Source: an uncultured Sulfitobacter sp. | GTDB taxonomy: Bacteria; Pseudomonadota; Alphaproteobacteria; Rhodobacterales; Rhodobacteraceae | Direction: 5' to 3' | Assembly (NCBI GenBank): GCA_947492925.1 | Contig: CANLOQ010000001.1 | Span: 1,054,001-1,118,000, forward strand | Length of the DNA: 64,000 bases | Shown here: in pieces, positions 7,237 through 14,986 of the stretch | How positions within the stretch are numbered: position 1 is the stretch's first letter | Layout of the letters: each line of letters opens with the position of its first letter | Made by a program: the position numbers and the translations under genes | The notes under the pieces: generated by a model | Told to the model about the DNA's origin: nothing | Database searches by the model: none | Seen by the model: the letters and a program-made list of their open reading frames with translations, nothing else

Positions 7237-7278
7237 TTAGTTGGTTGGTTGGTCTATCGTCACCAACTAACCAATTAA
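7237..7278. repeat. Imperfect 17-bp inverted repeat, possible replication origin or operator
   Basis: TTAGTTGGTTGGTTGGT and ACCAACTAACCAATTAA are complementary at 15 of 17 positions around an 8-base spacer. The left arm also contains GGTT tandem repeats. The site is AT-richer than its surroundings and lies about 100 bases beyond the 3' end of the primase-helicase gene, where replication origins of phages and satellites are often found. An operator is the alternative. Confidence 0.5.
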
Positions 7279-7381
7279 TAGTTTCGCTATAATGCGCCCC
7301 ACTGCATTTCCTGCATACCCTGCACGAAAACGGGCGATGCCCGAAGACACCGCCCGCCGTTTGTTGGTCTGCTCACCGAGA

Positions 7382-9853
7382 TCAATGGTCGGCCATCATT
7401 TGCTCCAACTCCTCGGCCGATACGTCCTTTGGCGGGACGATCAGCCACTTGCGCGACTTCTTCTCAATCTGCCACCCGCGACGGCGCAGCACGCCTTTCA
7501 ACGAACCAAGCTCCCGCGAGAGTGTAGATGCGGTCATTGGCAGGCCCGACACGCGGATGCCTGAGTTGCCTTCCGCTGCCAACTGCATCTGCGTAAGCAA
7601 CTCCTGAGGCGACCCCCAAAAACGCCCACGAGCGATGCCTTGGCAAACCTCTGAAAGCGCCTGCATGGTGGCTGAGTCATCCGCCGCCTCGTCCTGCGCT
7701 TCCTCTTGCATCTCCATCATGCGGTCAACGAACCAACCGGGTTCCTTTCCCATCAGGCGCGCGACAGCCTCTCCAACGGTCGCAAACTCGGCCATGCGCA
7801 GGTCGTCGGGCACATTGTCAATCTCAGGCAGCGTGCGCAGCACGTCTCGCACGAGGTTGAACATTGCGCCGACCATGAGCGGAGCCTTGTCAGCCAAGTC
7901 CCGTTCGAACTGTGTCTCGCGGATGCGTTTCTCTGGCCGTTGCAACTCGATCTCGATCATGCGCGAGATCAGGTCAGACGCATATTTGGTCGGGTCGATC
8001 CCGTTGACGATCACCGGGCGTCGCACCCAAAGGGTGCTCAGGTCGCGGTTGGTGAACAACTGCCGCACCTCGAACCCCATCCCCGTGCAGACACCGCACA
8101 GCAGGTCGGAGATTTTGGTTAGGTTGGACATGTTCTCAAGTGTCAGAACGCCATTGTGCCAACAGCGGATGAGTAGGTCGTCGGGCTTGCTCGTCTCGCC
8201 GTAGGCGACCATCGCGGGCACTGGGTCAATCAGGGTGCGCATGACGATTGTGGCAGACGTCTTGCCAGAGCCATACTCACCGATCAGGTTGACGATGGGC
8301 GACGGGCTGTCAGGGAAATACATCTTCACAGCGCACGCCATGAACAGGACGAACTGATCATCGTCGAGGTTGATCATGGATCGCACGTCGTCAACCGTGC
8401 CCGTCAGATCGGCAGACAGGGGCATCTGCTTCGATCTGCGGAACGTCGGGCACCATTCATCGTCACCGACAAAGGACGCCCCCTCGCTCGTGATCTTTGC
8501 CACGTTGTCCTCCACGTCGCAGAGATCGACATAGACGGTCTCGCCGATGCGGGCGACGCGCAGATGCACCTCGCGCACGTCCGAGGCATGGGCACGGGCG
8601 AGCGATTGAACGGATGAGACGGTCTCGGCAGACACCACCTGGCCTGCCTCATACGCCTTGCGCCGCAGCCAGTCGGCAAACACCACGGAGTCGATGGGCA
8701 CAGCGCGACGAGGCGAGATGCCCCCATATGACGTGCCGTCCTTGTCGCGGAACAGATCGACGTTTTCGATCACGTCGGTCAAAATCTCGCGCCCCACGTC
8801 GGAGCCGTTGAGTTTCACGTCGTCGGGCAAGCCGGCTTGATAGCCGCCTGCACGAGCATAGGCCCAGAACGTCGCCGCCTTGCAGGTGGGCTTGCGCTTT
8901 GAGAGGTCGTTCCACTTCTCGCGGGCATCATTGTCGCTTTCAAAACCGTCCGTCGCCTGCGAATAGGCGATGAACTGCGCGACACCTTCCTGCCCGAACG
9001 CGGCGAGGATATTGAACCCGGCAGACACCCACTGATGATAGTCGCCACCGGGACGTGCTTTGGCGAAGGCCGCGACCGCTGCGTCAACGTCGATCTCTTT
9101 CTTGGTCTGACCTGCCTTCGGGCCGGTGCGTGACGGCTTGGCCTTCTGCACGATGAGATCGCCACCTTCCTCGAACTCGATGTATCCCGCGTCCGACCAT
9201 CCCGTCGGTGTCATAGCGACGCTCTCAAGGGCAAGCGGCAGGGCGATAACGGGCCACTCGCCATCTTTGGGCAGCAGCTCCACATAGTGTTCGACTTTGT
9301 AGCTGTCGGGCTGATCTGGGCGCGGCGAGCGGGCATGGATCGTGTCCGTCGAATGGAACATGCCTTTGCCCTTGCCATCGTCGGGCACGAATTTTTCGTG
9401 ATCCCAAGGCGACTGCGCAAGCGCGGTGTTCGCCTCGTTCAGAATTTCGCGCATCCGCTTTCTGACATAGTCGGCGCGGGAGGCACGTTCGAAGACGATC
9501 CAAATATGGTAGCCGCGACCACCGCCCGACCGCACGACGAAGTGAGGCGTGCCGTGGCGATGCAGGACACCCGCGACGAAGCCAACGCGGGTGCGCATCA
9601 CCTGCGGGGAAATGCTGCCATCGTGATCGTCGAAGTCGAAGACAGCGAAGTGTGACTTGCCGTCTCCGGTGTTCATGTTGATCCCGATGGGCTGCGAGCC
9701 GTCGAGGTGCGCACGGATCACATCGTCGGTGATCGGGCGAGGCGCGCGATGAAGGCGCGCCGGGTAATAGGCTTTCTTCCCATCGACCCAATTGAGTTTC
9801 GAGTAACCGCCACTCAGTTCGGCGATCTGCTTTAGCTGCTGAATATTGTCCAT
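7382..9853 (-). CDS. Primase-helicase (AEP/TOTE-type primase domain plus P-loop helicase)
   Basis: 823 residues from ATG 9853; a GTG nine codons earlier is an alternative. Residues 30-215 resemble the archaeo-eukaryotic primase domain of the TOTE family: acidic catalytic FDFDDHDG at 72-79, a histidine in GRGYHIWIVF, and VELLPKDGEWPVIALPL. Residues 255-340 form a helical linker of the PriCT kind (DYHQWVSAGFNILAAFG). A P-loop ATPase follows with Walker A GEYGSGKTS at 525-533. The protein would start and unwind DNA for autonomous replication of the element. It lies downstream of alpA, in the order int-alpA-primase found in many phage satellites. Confidence 0.8.
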   Translation of the reverse strand: MDNIQQLKQIAELSGGYSKLNWVDGKKAYYPARLHRAPRPITDDVIRAHLDGSQPIGINMNTGDGKSHFAVFDFDDHDGSISPQVMRTRVGFVAGVLHRHGTPHFVVRSGGGRGYHIWIVFERASRADYVRKRMREILNEANTALAQSPWDHEKFVPDDGKGKGMFHSTDTIHARSPRPDQPDSYKVEHYVELLPKDGEWPVIALPLALESVAMTPTGWSDAGYIEFEEGGDLIVQKAKPSRTGPKAGQTKKEIDVDAAVAAFAKARPGGDYHQWVSAGFNILAAFGQEGVAQFIAYSQATDGFESDNDAREKWNDLSKRKPTCKAATFWAYARAGGYQAGLPDDVKLNGSDVGREILTDVIENVDLFRDKDGTSYGGISPRRAVPIDSVVFADWLRRKAYEAGQVVSAETVSSVQSLARAHASDVREVHLRVARIGETVYVDLCDVEDNVAKITSEGASFVGDDEWCPTFRRSKQMPLSADLTGTVDDVRSMINLDDDQFVLFMACAVKMYFPDSPSPIVNLIGEYGSGKTSATIVMRTLIDPVPAMVAYGETSKPDDLLIRCWHNGVLTLENMSNLTKISDLLCGVCTGMGFEVRQLFTNRDLSTLWVRRPVIVNGIDPTKYASDLISRMIEIELQRPEKRIRETQFERDLADKAPLMVGAMFNLVRDVLRTLPEIDNVPDDLRMAEFATVGEAVARLMGKEPGWFVDRMMEMQEEAQDEAADDSATMQALSEVCQGIARGRFWGSPQELLTQMQLAAEGNSGIRVSGLPMTASTLSRELGSLKGVLRRRGWQIEKKSRKWLIVPPKDVSAEELEQMMADH

Positions 9854-9959
9854 ACCATTTTCAGGATGGACCCGCTTCACCGGTTCAGCGTCACTAAGTC
9901 AGCGTGTATAACCGACTTATTCCCAATTTCGTGTTGACGCTGATCCAGTGGGGCGGGCC

Positions 9960-10205
9960 TTATGCCTGCCCCACTTCTTTTTGCTTCGCCCATGCCATCA
10001 CGGCGTCAAGGTCGTAGCGAACGGTGCGCTCGCTCCAATAGATCGCGGGTGGGCTGTCGCCTGCGGCCTTCCACTCGTAGAACAAGCGTTCCGAGATTTG
10101 GAGGAAGTCGCACACCTGACGGGGCGTCATGAGTTTTGGGGTAGTGATCTGGATTTCCAGATCTTCGATGCGGCGCTCGAGCGCACGGATTTGGTCTGTG
10201 GACAT
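9960..10205 (-). CDS. AlpA/excisionase-like helix-turn-helix protein
   Basis: 81 residues. Residues 1-22 form a short coiled coil; residues 25-75 match the MerR/AlpA-like winged helix used by excisionases and element activators (LMTPRQVCDFLQISERLFYEWKAAGDSPP, then DAVMAWAKQKE). A ribosome site AAAGGA precedes the ATG by about 11 bases. It lies between integrase and primase, as in PICI-type satellites, and could control excision or replication genes. The 14-bp repeat lies 19-32 bases upstream of its start. Confidence 0.75.
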   Translation of the reverse strand: MSTDQIRALERRIEDLEIQITTPKLMTPRQVCDFLQISERLFYEWKAAGDSPPAIYWSERTVRYDLDAVMAWAKQKEVGQA

Positions 10206-10223
10206 TGCAACAGAGTCCTTTCG

Positions 10224-10237
10224 TCATGTCCTAATCA
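10224..10237 (-). repeat. Copy 2 of the 14-bp element repeat
   Basis: The minus strand reads TGATTAGGACATGA, then CGAAAGGAC, in the leader of the AlpA-like gene. It is identical over 14 bases to the copy at 5165 but in the opposite direction. It could be an operator or a shared leader. Confidence 0.45.
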
Positions 10238-10388
10238 GACAGACGGGTTTCCGTTGCTACCGGCGGCGCTTTTCCCCTCACCTCTGGACGTAGGCCGCAA
10301 ACGTTGCCCTGAGGATATGCTGCACGCCCACCATCACGGTGCGCGGCGTCTCACGACGCGACATTGGCGCAATTCGAAAATGGTGCAC

Positions 10389-11630
10389 TCAATCGGTTTC
10401 CGCAACTTCGAAAGCAGGTGTTACCTTAATTCGGTCGATGATGACTTTTTCGATGTCCATGACCAAGTCGTGCAAATCGAGGTCTTCCTGATACTCCATC
10501 ACCATGTCGTCGTCCCGATTGTCGGAGGTAATGTCACCACGCAGGAATGCAGCCGCGTAGGACGGCACACGAGCAGGGCCGCAGGCTGAGGTGAAATGGT
10601 GGCGAGTGTCATGCTGACGCAGCACGGGAATGGGCTTGAGGATCGGGATCGCCTTATTGTCCAACTTGCCTGTGTCTTCTTTCAGTGTCGGATGCATGAG
10701 CGTGTCGAGGTGGTCGATATAGATCGTCTCGCCGGTCTTCGTCGAGGTCGTGGGAAACACGAACGCGTAGTTCGAACGGATGGCTGACAGCGCGGCAACC
10801 ACAGTATCGCAGATGGGAAGCGTACGGGTCTCGCCGTTCTTCATGTCGTCCAGCCGGATCGTCTTGCGGGCGAGGTCGATTTGATCCCAACGCAGCGAGC
10901 GCACGTCGTCCGAACGGATGCCGGTGAAGAACATCACGACCCAAGCCGTGCGCCGTAGAGGGTTTTTCACGGCCATGATCGCCTGCCACATTGGCGACCA
11001 ATCGCGGCGATCAATCTCTGGGTTGGCGTCGCAAAGCTCTTTCCAAAACGTCGGGCGTTTGCGCACCTTGCCGAGTTGCTTCGCCTTCAACTTGCCACGC
11101 GGGATGGGTGACGGAATGTCGAGGATTGAGTACGCGTTGTTCAGGGCTGCCTTGACGTGGTGGCGCGTGGATACGGACGGGATCGCAAGAAGGCAGCGCC
11201 GCACATCGAGCAACGTTACTGAGGTGGGAGACTTGTTGAGGATCGTCTCGGCATATCGCTCAAGTTTGCTTTCTTGGTCGTCTAGTGTGCTCTGCTTTGC
11301 TGTTGCACCCGCCCGATACTCTTTCCACGCATCGCGCACCTTCTTAATCTCGGAGGTCGTTTCGCTGCCGTGATGAACGGCCAGCGCGTCGATCTTTGCG
11401 AATGCCTGCGCGGCGGTCGTCTCCGGGAATGTCGCCTCAAGCGATTTCTGCCGCGACTTCCCGTTTAAACGTCCTTTGAAATACCAAGTGGCGGCGCGCT
11501 TGCCGACGCCGAGATAGAGACAGGGGTATTTGTCGCCATCGTGCGAATACCAGACGGTGCCGGACTTCGGTTTGTCTTTCGCAGCGTTTCGCACCTGCGT
11601 CACGCTGTCGAGGTTCAGAGTTGCGGTCAT
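10389..11630 (-). CDS. int: Tyrosine-type site-specific integrase
   Basis: 413 residues. The N-terminal third holds a DUF4102-like or arm-binding region (KPKSGTVWYSHDGDKYPCLYLG), residues 100-190 a SAM-like core-binding domain, and the C-terminal half the catalytic domain. Catalytic residues visible are the Arg of FFTGIRSDDVRSLRW, the HxxR-type block RQHDTRHHF, and a Tyr near the C-terminus (MVMEYQEDL). The enzyme would recombine attP with the tRNA-Lys site. It sits next to the attachment scar at 11798-11845 and reads away from it. Direct and inverted repeats in its 5' region are likely arm-binding sites. Confidence 0.9.
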   Translation of the reverse strand: MTATLNLDSVTQVRNAAKDKPKSGTVWYSHDGDKYPCLYLGVGKRAATWYFKGRLNGKSRQKSLEATFPETTAAQAFAKIDALAVHHGSETTSEIKKVRDAWKEYRAGATAKQSTLDDQESKLERYAETILNKSPTSVTLLDVRRCLLAIPSVSTRHHVKAALNNAYSILDIPSPIPRGKLKAKQLGKVRKRPTFWKELCDANPEIDRRDWSPMWQAIMAVKNPLRRTAWVVMFFTGIRSDDVRSLRWDQIDLARKTIRLDDMKNGETRTLPICDTVVAALSAIRSNYAFVFPTTSTKTGETIYIDHLDTLMHPTLKEDTGKLDNKAIPILKPIPVLRQHDTRHHFTSACGPARVPSYAAAFLRGDITSDNRDDDMVMEYQEDLDLHDLVMDIEKVIIDRIKVTPAFEVAETD

Positions 11631-11646
11631 GGTGCTCTCCGTGGTC

Positions 11647-11774
11647 CATTTTCAAACGAATTTTCAAACGCACCACAACACTAAGTTGCGCCAACCCGCA
11701 CTGTCAACCGACTGATATTCGTTTGAAAATGAATCTAAGGTATTGTTTTTACTAAACTACTGCGCCAACCCGCA
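11647..11774. repeat. Repeat cluster between integrase and att site (likely arm sites)
   Basis: CATTTTCAAACGAA at 11647-11660 recurs exactly as its reverse complement at 11718-11731, with a third partial copy at 11659-11670. TGCGCCAACCCGCA occurs twice in direct orientation at 11687-11700 and 11761-11774. Such repeats beside attP are typical integrase or excisionase arm sites, and they also overlap the integrase promoter region. Confidence 0.6.
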
Positions 11775-11797
11775 GTCTACCTATAAATGTCGGTGGG

Positions 11798-11845
11798 TGA
11801 CTTTTAATCAGTGGGTCGCAGGTTCGAACCCTGCACGGCTCACCA
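11798..11845 (+). other. Attachment site: 3' part of tRNA-Lys(TTT) duplicated by integration
   Basis: The sequence has the anticodon loop CTTTTAA, variable region, T-arm GCAGGTTCGAACCCTGC, acceptor strand and encoded CCA of tRNA-Lys, but the bases before it do not form a D-arm or a 5' acceptor strand (GAGCCGT would be needed). It is therefore a 3' fragment, not a functional gene. The intact tRNA should lie at the other end of the element, left of this window. Confidence 0.8.
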
Positions 11846-11998
11846 CTGAAATCAAATGGTTATGACTGATCTAGCGCAAAGGCGTGATTAGCGTGCTGGC
11901 TGTGATCAACAACACGTCCAGAACCTTTTCCATCGCATAGGTTCGGTGATAGTGCTTCCCTGTAGCTTCTGCAGCGCTGGGAAGAGAGGGCGTAGACG

Positions 11999-13738
11999 AT
12001 GAACAGACGTCGCCTTGCTACCATTCTGATGGCTGATGCTGTTGGCTATACATCGCGCATGGCAGTTGACGAGGAAGCGACACTCAGGCTCGTGTCTTCA
12101 GCCCTCAAAGATTTGCAATCAGTGATCGCGGACCACAACGGCAGGACTGTGAAGACGATGGGCGACGGGTTGCTGGCCGAGTTTGAGTCCGTCGCAAACG
12201 CGGTTTCTGCGGCAGCCACCTTTCAGCGGGACCTGTCCAGCAGTGACGGTGCAGATGCCATGCCCTTCCGCATAGGCATTCACATGGGCGAGGTTTTCCC
12301 GCAGCCCGATGGCGATATTGTCGGCAGTGGCGTGAACATTGCCGCCCGGTTGGAACAGCAGGCCGGACCGGGATGCGTTTTTGTCTCTGCGCAGGTATTT
12401 GACCAGATCAGCGGAAAGACAGACGAAGAGTTTGAGGAGATTGGCCTGTGCACGCTCAAAGGGATTGAACGCCCACAGCACGTTTATGCCGTGCGTCTGC
12501 CCAATATGGGCGACGTGCGTGCAAATGCACAGCTGGCCCTGCCGGACAAGCTATCCATCGCGGTTCTTCCACTGGCAAACCGGTCTTCTGATCCCGAGCA
12601 GGAGTATTTTGCCGATGGTTTGACCGAAGATCTGATCACAGCGCTTTCCGGGGCGGCATCGCTGTTCGTGATCGCGCGCAATTCAAGCTTTGCCTACAAG
12701 GGCCAATCACCTGACATGGATCAGCTACAGCGTGAATTGGGCGTGCGTTACGTCCTGTCAGGCAGCGTCCGCAAGGCGGGAAACACGCTGCGCGTCACGG
12801 CAGACCTGAATGACACGGATACGGGCAGATCCCTGTGGTCCAAACGTCTGGACGGCAGCACCGACGACATCTTCGATTTTCAGGATCAGATCATTGACGA
12901 CGTCGTCAGCCTGATCCTGCCCTCGATCCAAAGCAACGAAGCCGGGCGCGCCATTTCGAAACGGCCAAACGACCTGACGGCGTATGATTACCTTCTGCGT
13001 GCGCTGGACGCCCTGAACACGGGCGCGACGGTTGACGCGATGCCTTTGCTTGATCAGGCGATCACGCGCGCACCGACTTATGGCAAGGCGCTGGCGCTGC
13101 GGGCATGGGCAAACACGGTCAATACGGTCTGGGCCGGGAACACGGACAGCGCGACAATCCGGGCAGAAGCAATCGACCTTGCGCAAAGAGCATTGGCCAA
13201 CGCCAAGAATGACCCTGAAGTGCAGGGATATGCCTCTTACGTTCTGTCGTTTTATGGCGAGGATACGGAAACGGCCTTTACACGCTTGCGTTCGGTGGTG
13301 GACAGATGCCCAAACTTTGTTTGGGCGCTCGTATCATTGGCCGCGCAAGAGGCTTTGCGCGGTGATCCGGCGCGCGCCGTCGCTCTGTGTGATCAGGCGG
13401 AACGCCTTAACCCCCGCGACACGATGGCATTCCGGCTGCATTCAACCCGTGCACTGACCGCCTGGGTTCTTTGCGACTGGGAAGGCCAGCTGGAACATGC
13501 CACCCGCACCCTGAACCTGATGCCCAACATGATGAACATGATGGCGCATGTGATCGTTGCCAATCATCTATTGGGGCGGTGGAAAGAAAGAGACCGCGCC
13601 GTTGCGGAATTCAAAGCGAAGTTTCCTGAGTATCATATTGCGACGCACGAAAAGCGCCTTGCCCAGCAAAAGAACCTCGCCGGGGAACCCTTGGCAAAAT
13701 ACATGGACAGCCTGCGGGCCGTAGGTTTTCCGGAATAA
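11999..13738 (+). CDS. Class III nucleotide cyclase with TolB-like and TPR domains
   Basis: 579 residues. Residues 1-165 are a class III adenylate/guanylate cyclase domain (TILMADAVGYTSRM opening with a metal-binding Asp, KTMGDGLLAEF, and GSGVNIAARLEQ). Residues about 178-300 match the TolB-like/FlgO-type domain often found in these proteins (IAVLPLANRSSDPEQEYFADG). Residues 330-570 contain TPR-like helical pairs. No membrane segment is seen. It probably makes a cyclic nucleotide signal under control of the other domains. A ribosome site GAGAGGG precedes the ATG. It is the first host gene beyond the attachment scar. The 153-base gap before it holds no other gene. Confidence 0.85.
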   Translation: MNRRRLATILMADAVGYTSRMAVDEEATLRLVSSALKDLQSVIADHNGRTVKTMGDGLLAEFESVANAVSAAATFQRDLSSSDGADAMPFRIGIHMGEVFPQPDGDIVGSGVNIAARLEQQAGPGCVFVSAQVFDQISGKTDEEFEEIGLCTLKGIERPQHVYAVRLPNMGDVRANAQLALPDKLSIAVLPLANRSSDPEQEYFADGLTEDLITALSGAASLFVIARNSSFAYKGQSPDMDQLQRELGVRYVLSGSVRKAGNTLRVTADLNDTDTGRSLWSKRLDGSTDDIFDFQDQIIDDVVSLILPSIQSNEAGRAISKRPNDLTAYDYLLRALDALNTGATVDAMPLLDQAITRAPTYGKALALRAWANTVNTVWAGNTDSATIRAEAIDLAQRALANAKNDPEVQGYASYVLSFYGEDTETAFTRLRSVVDRCPNFVWALVSLAAQEALRGDPARAVALCDQAERLNPRDTMAFRLHSTRALTAWVLCDWEGQLEHATRTLNLMPNMMNMMAHVIVANHLLGRWKERDRAVAEFKAKFPEYHIATHEKRLAQQKNLAGEPLAKYMDSLRAVGFPE

Positions 13739-13839
13739 CATCTGCGCGGGTGTTCGTTCGCACAAGAAATTCAGTTGTATGCAGTGCACGTGCGACCCCA
13801 AAACGCGATCCGGGGGCGTGGGACGGAACCGCGCGCCCG

Positions 13840-14134
13840 TCAGATCAGACCGGACAGCCGCATCAGCGCGATCGGCAATCCCAGCAGTGCCGCCAGCACA
13901 AAGGATGTCAGCGAAAGCTGGATCGTCTTGACCAGCCCCACCATGATCTCGCCCACTGAAAATCGTCGTCGGTCAGCGTGTAGAAATATTGCGGTACCCC
14001 ATCGCCTGCGCGCCGATATAGGCACCCCAGACGATGCCGCCAATGACCAGTACATAAAGCGCGATCGACACCGGAACCGAATTGATCACCTTTTTCGGGG
14101 TCAGCGGCTTTGATTTGTTGGTTCCGGCGGCCAT
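13840..14134 (-). pseudogene. Broken amino-acid ABC transporter permease
   Basis: The start (MAAGTNKSKPLTPKKVINSV followed by a membrane segment) reads well from 14134, then stops after the glycine-alanine helix. The expected continuation is spread over the two other frames: a PQYFYTLTDDDFQW piece, then GEIMVGLVKTIQLSLTSFV, the typical HisM-type permease opening. The last piece ends after ALMRLSGLI, although permeases run about 150 residues further. At least two frameshifts and a 3' truncation are needed to explain this. It lies directly after the damaged ATPase gene. Confidence 0.75.
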
Positions 14135-14137
14135 TCC

Positions 14138-14860
14138 TCAATGCTCCAGTATCTGGCCAAGGAACAGCTTGCAGCGCGCGCTGTCGGGATTGGTAAAGAA
14201 CTTCTTCGGCGGCGCGACGTCAAGGATACGGCCCTGTTACATAAACACCATCGTATCGGCCAGCTTGCGGGCAAAACCCATCTCGTGGGTGACGCAAACC
14301 ATCGTGATGCCTGTGTCAGCCAATTCGACCATGACATCCAGCACCTCGTTGATTATCTCAGGGTCCAGCGCCGAGGTGGGTTCGTCAAACAGCATGATCC
14401 GTGTCCCCATGCACAGCGACCGCGCGATGGCGAGGCGCTGTTGCTGGCCGCCTGACAGTTGCGCGGGATATTTATCGGCTTGTTCCGGGGTATGGACCCG
14501 CTCAAGGTACTGCCGTGCCTGTGCTTCGGTTCTCGAAATCTTGCGGACTTTCATCGGACCAATGGTCAGGTTTTCCAGAATTGTCAGATGCGGAAACAGA
14601 TTGAACTGCTGGAACACCATGCCAACCTCCTGACGCAGTGTTCTGAGGTGCTTGGAGTCTTCCTCAACCTCGATCCCGTCCACGACGATGGTGCCCGCGC
14701 TGTGAAACTCCAGCCCGTTCATACAGCGGATCAGCGTTGATTTACCGGAACCGGACGGACCGCAGATCACCACGCGTTCGCCTTGTTTGACCGTCAGGTC
14801 AATGTCTGCGAGCGCCTGAAACGGGCCATAGAACTTGTCGACATGCGACACCGTGATCAT
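14138..14860 (-). pseudogene. Amino-acid ABC transporter ATPase with premature stop
   Basis: The first 207 codons encode a complete polar amino-acid transporter ATPase: Walker [10 protein letters not shown] near 34-42, the Q-loop, signature LSGGQQQR, Walker B IMLFDEP, and H-loop VTHE. An in-frame TAA at 14237-14239 interrupts the usual VFM-x-GG segment; the frame then continues 32 codons (GRILDVAPPKKFF to LGQILEH) to TGA at 14138. A one-codon lesion thus removes the conserved C-terminus. The core might still fold, but its permease partner is destroyed, so the locus is judged non-functional. Confidence 0.75.
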
Positions 14861-14986
14861 AGCTTTTTGCGATTACATCACGTCGCCTTTTTCAACCTAC
14901 ACCTGATCAGGTATGTTTGTATCAGAAGGCCAGCCGCAAGAGTTTTCCTGTCTATCAATGAATTGGGGCATTGTGACGCATGAAGG

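Noticed and set aside
11798-11845. A functional tRNA-Lys gene.
   Set aside because: Only the 3' part from the anticodon loop is present; no D-arm or 5' acceptor strand pairs with the end.
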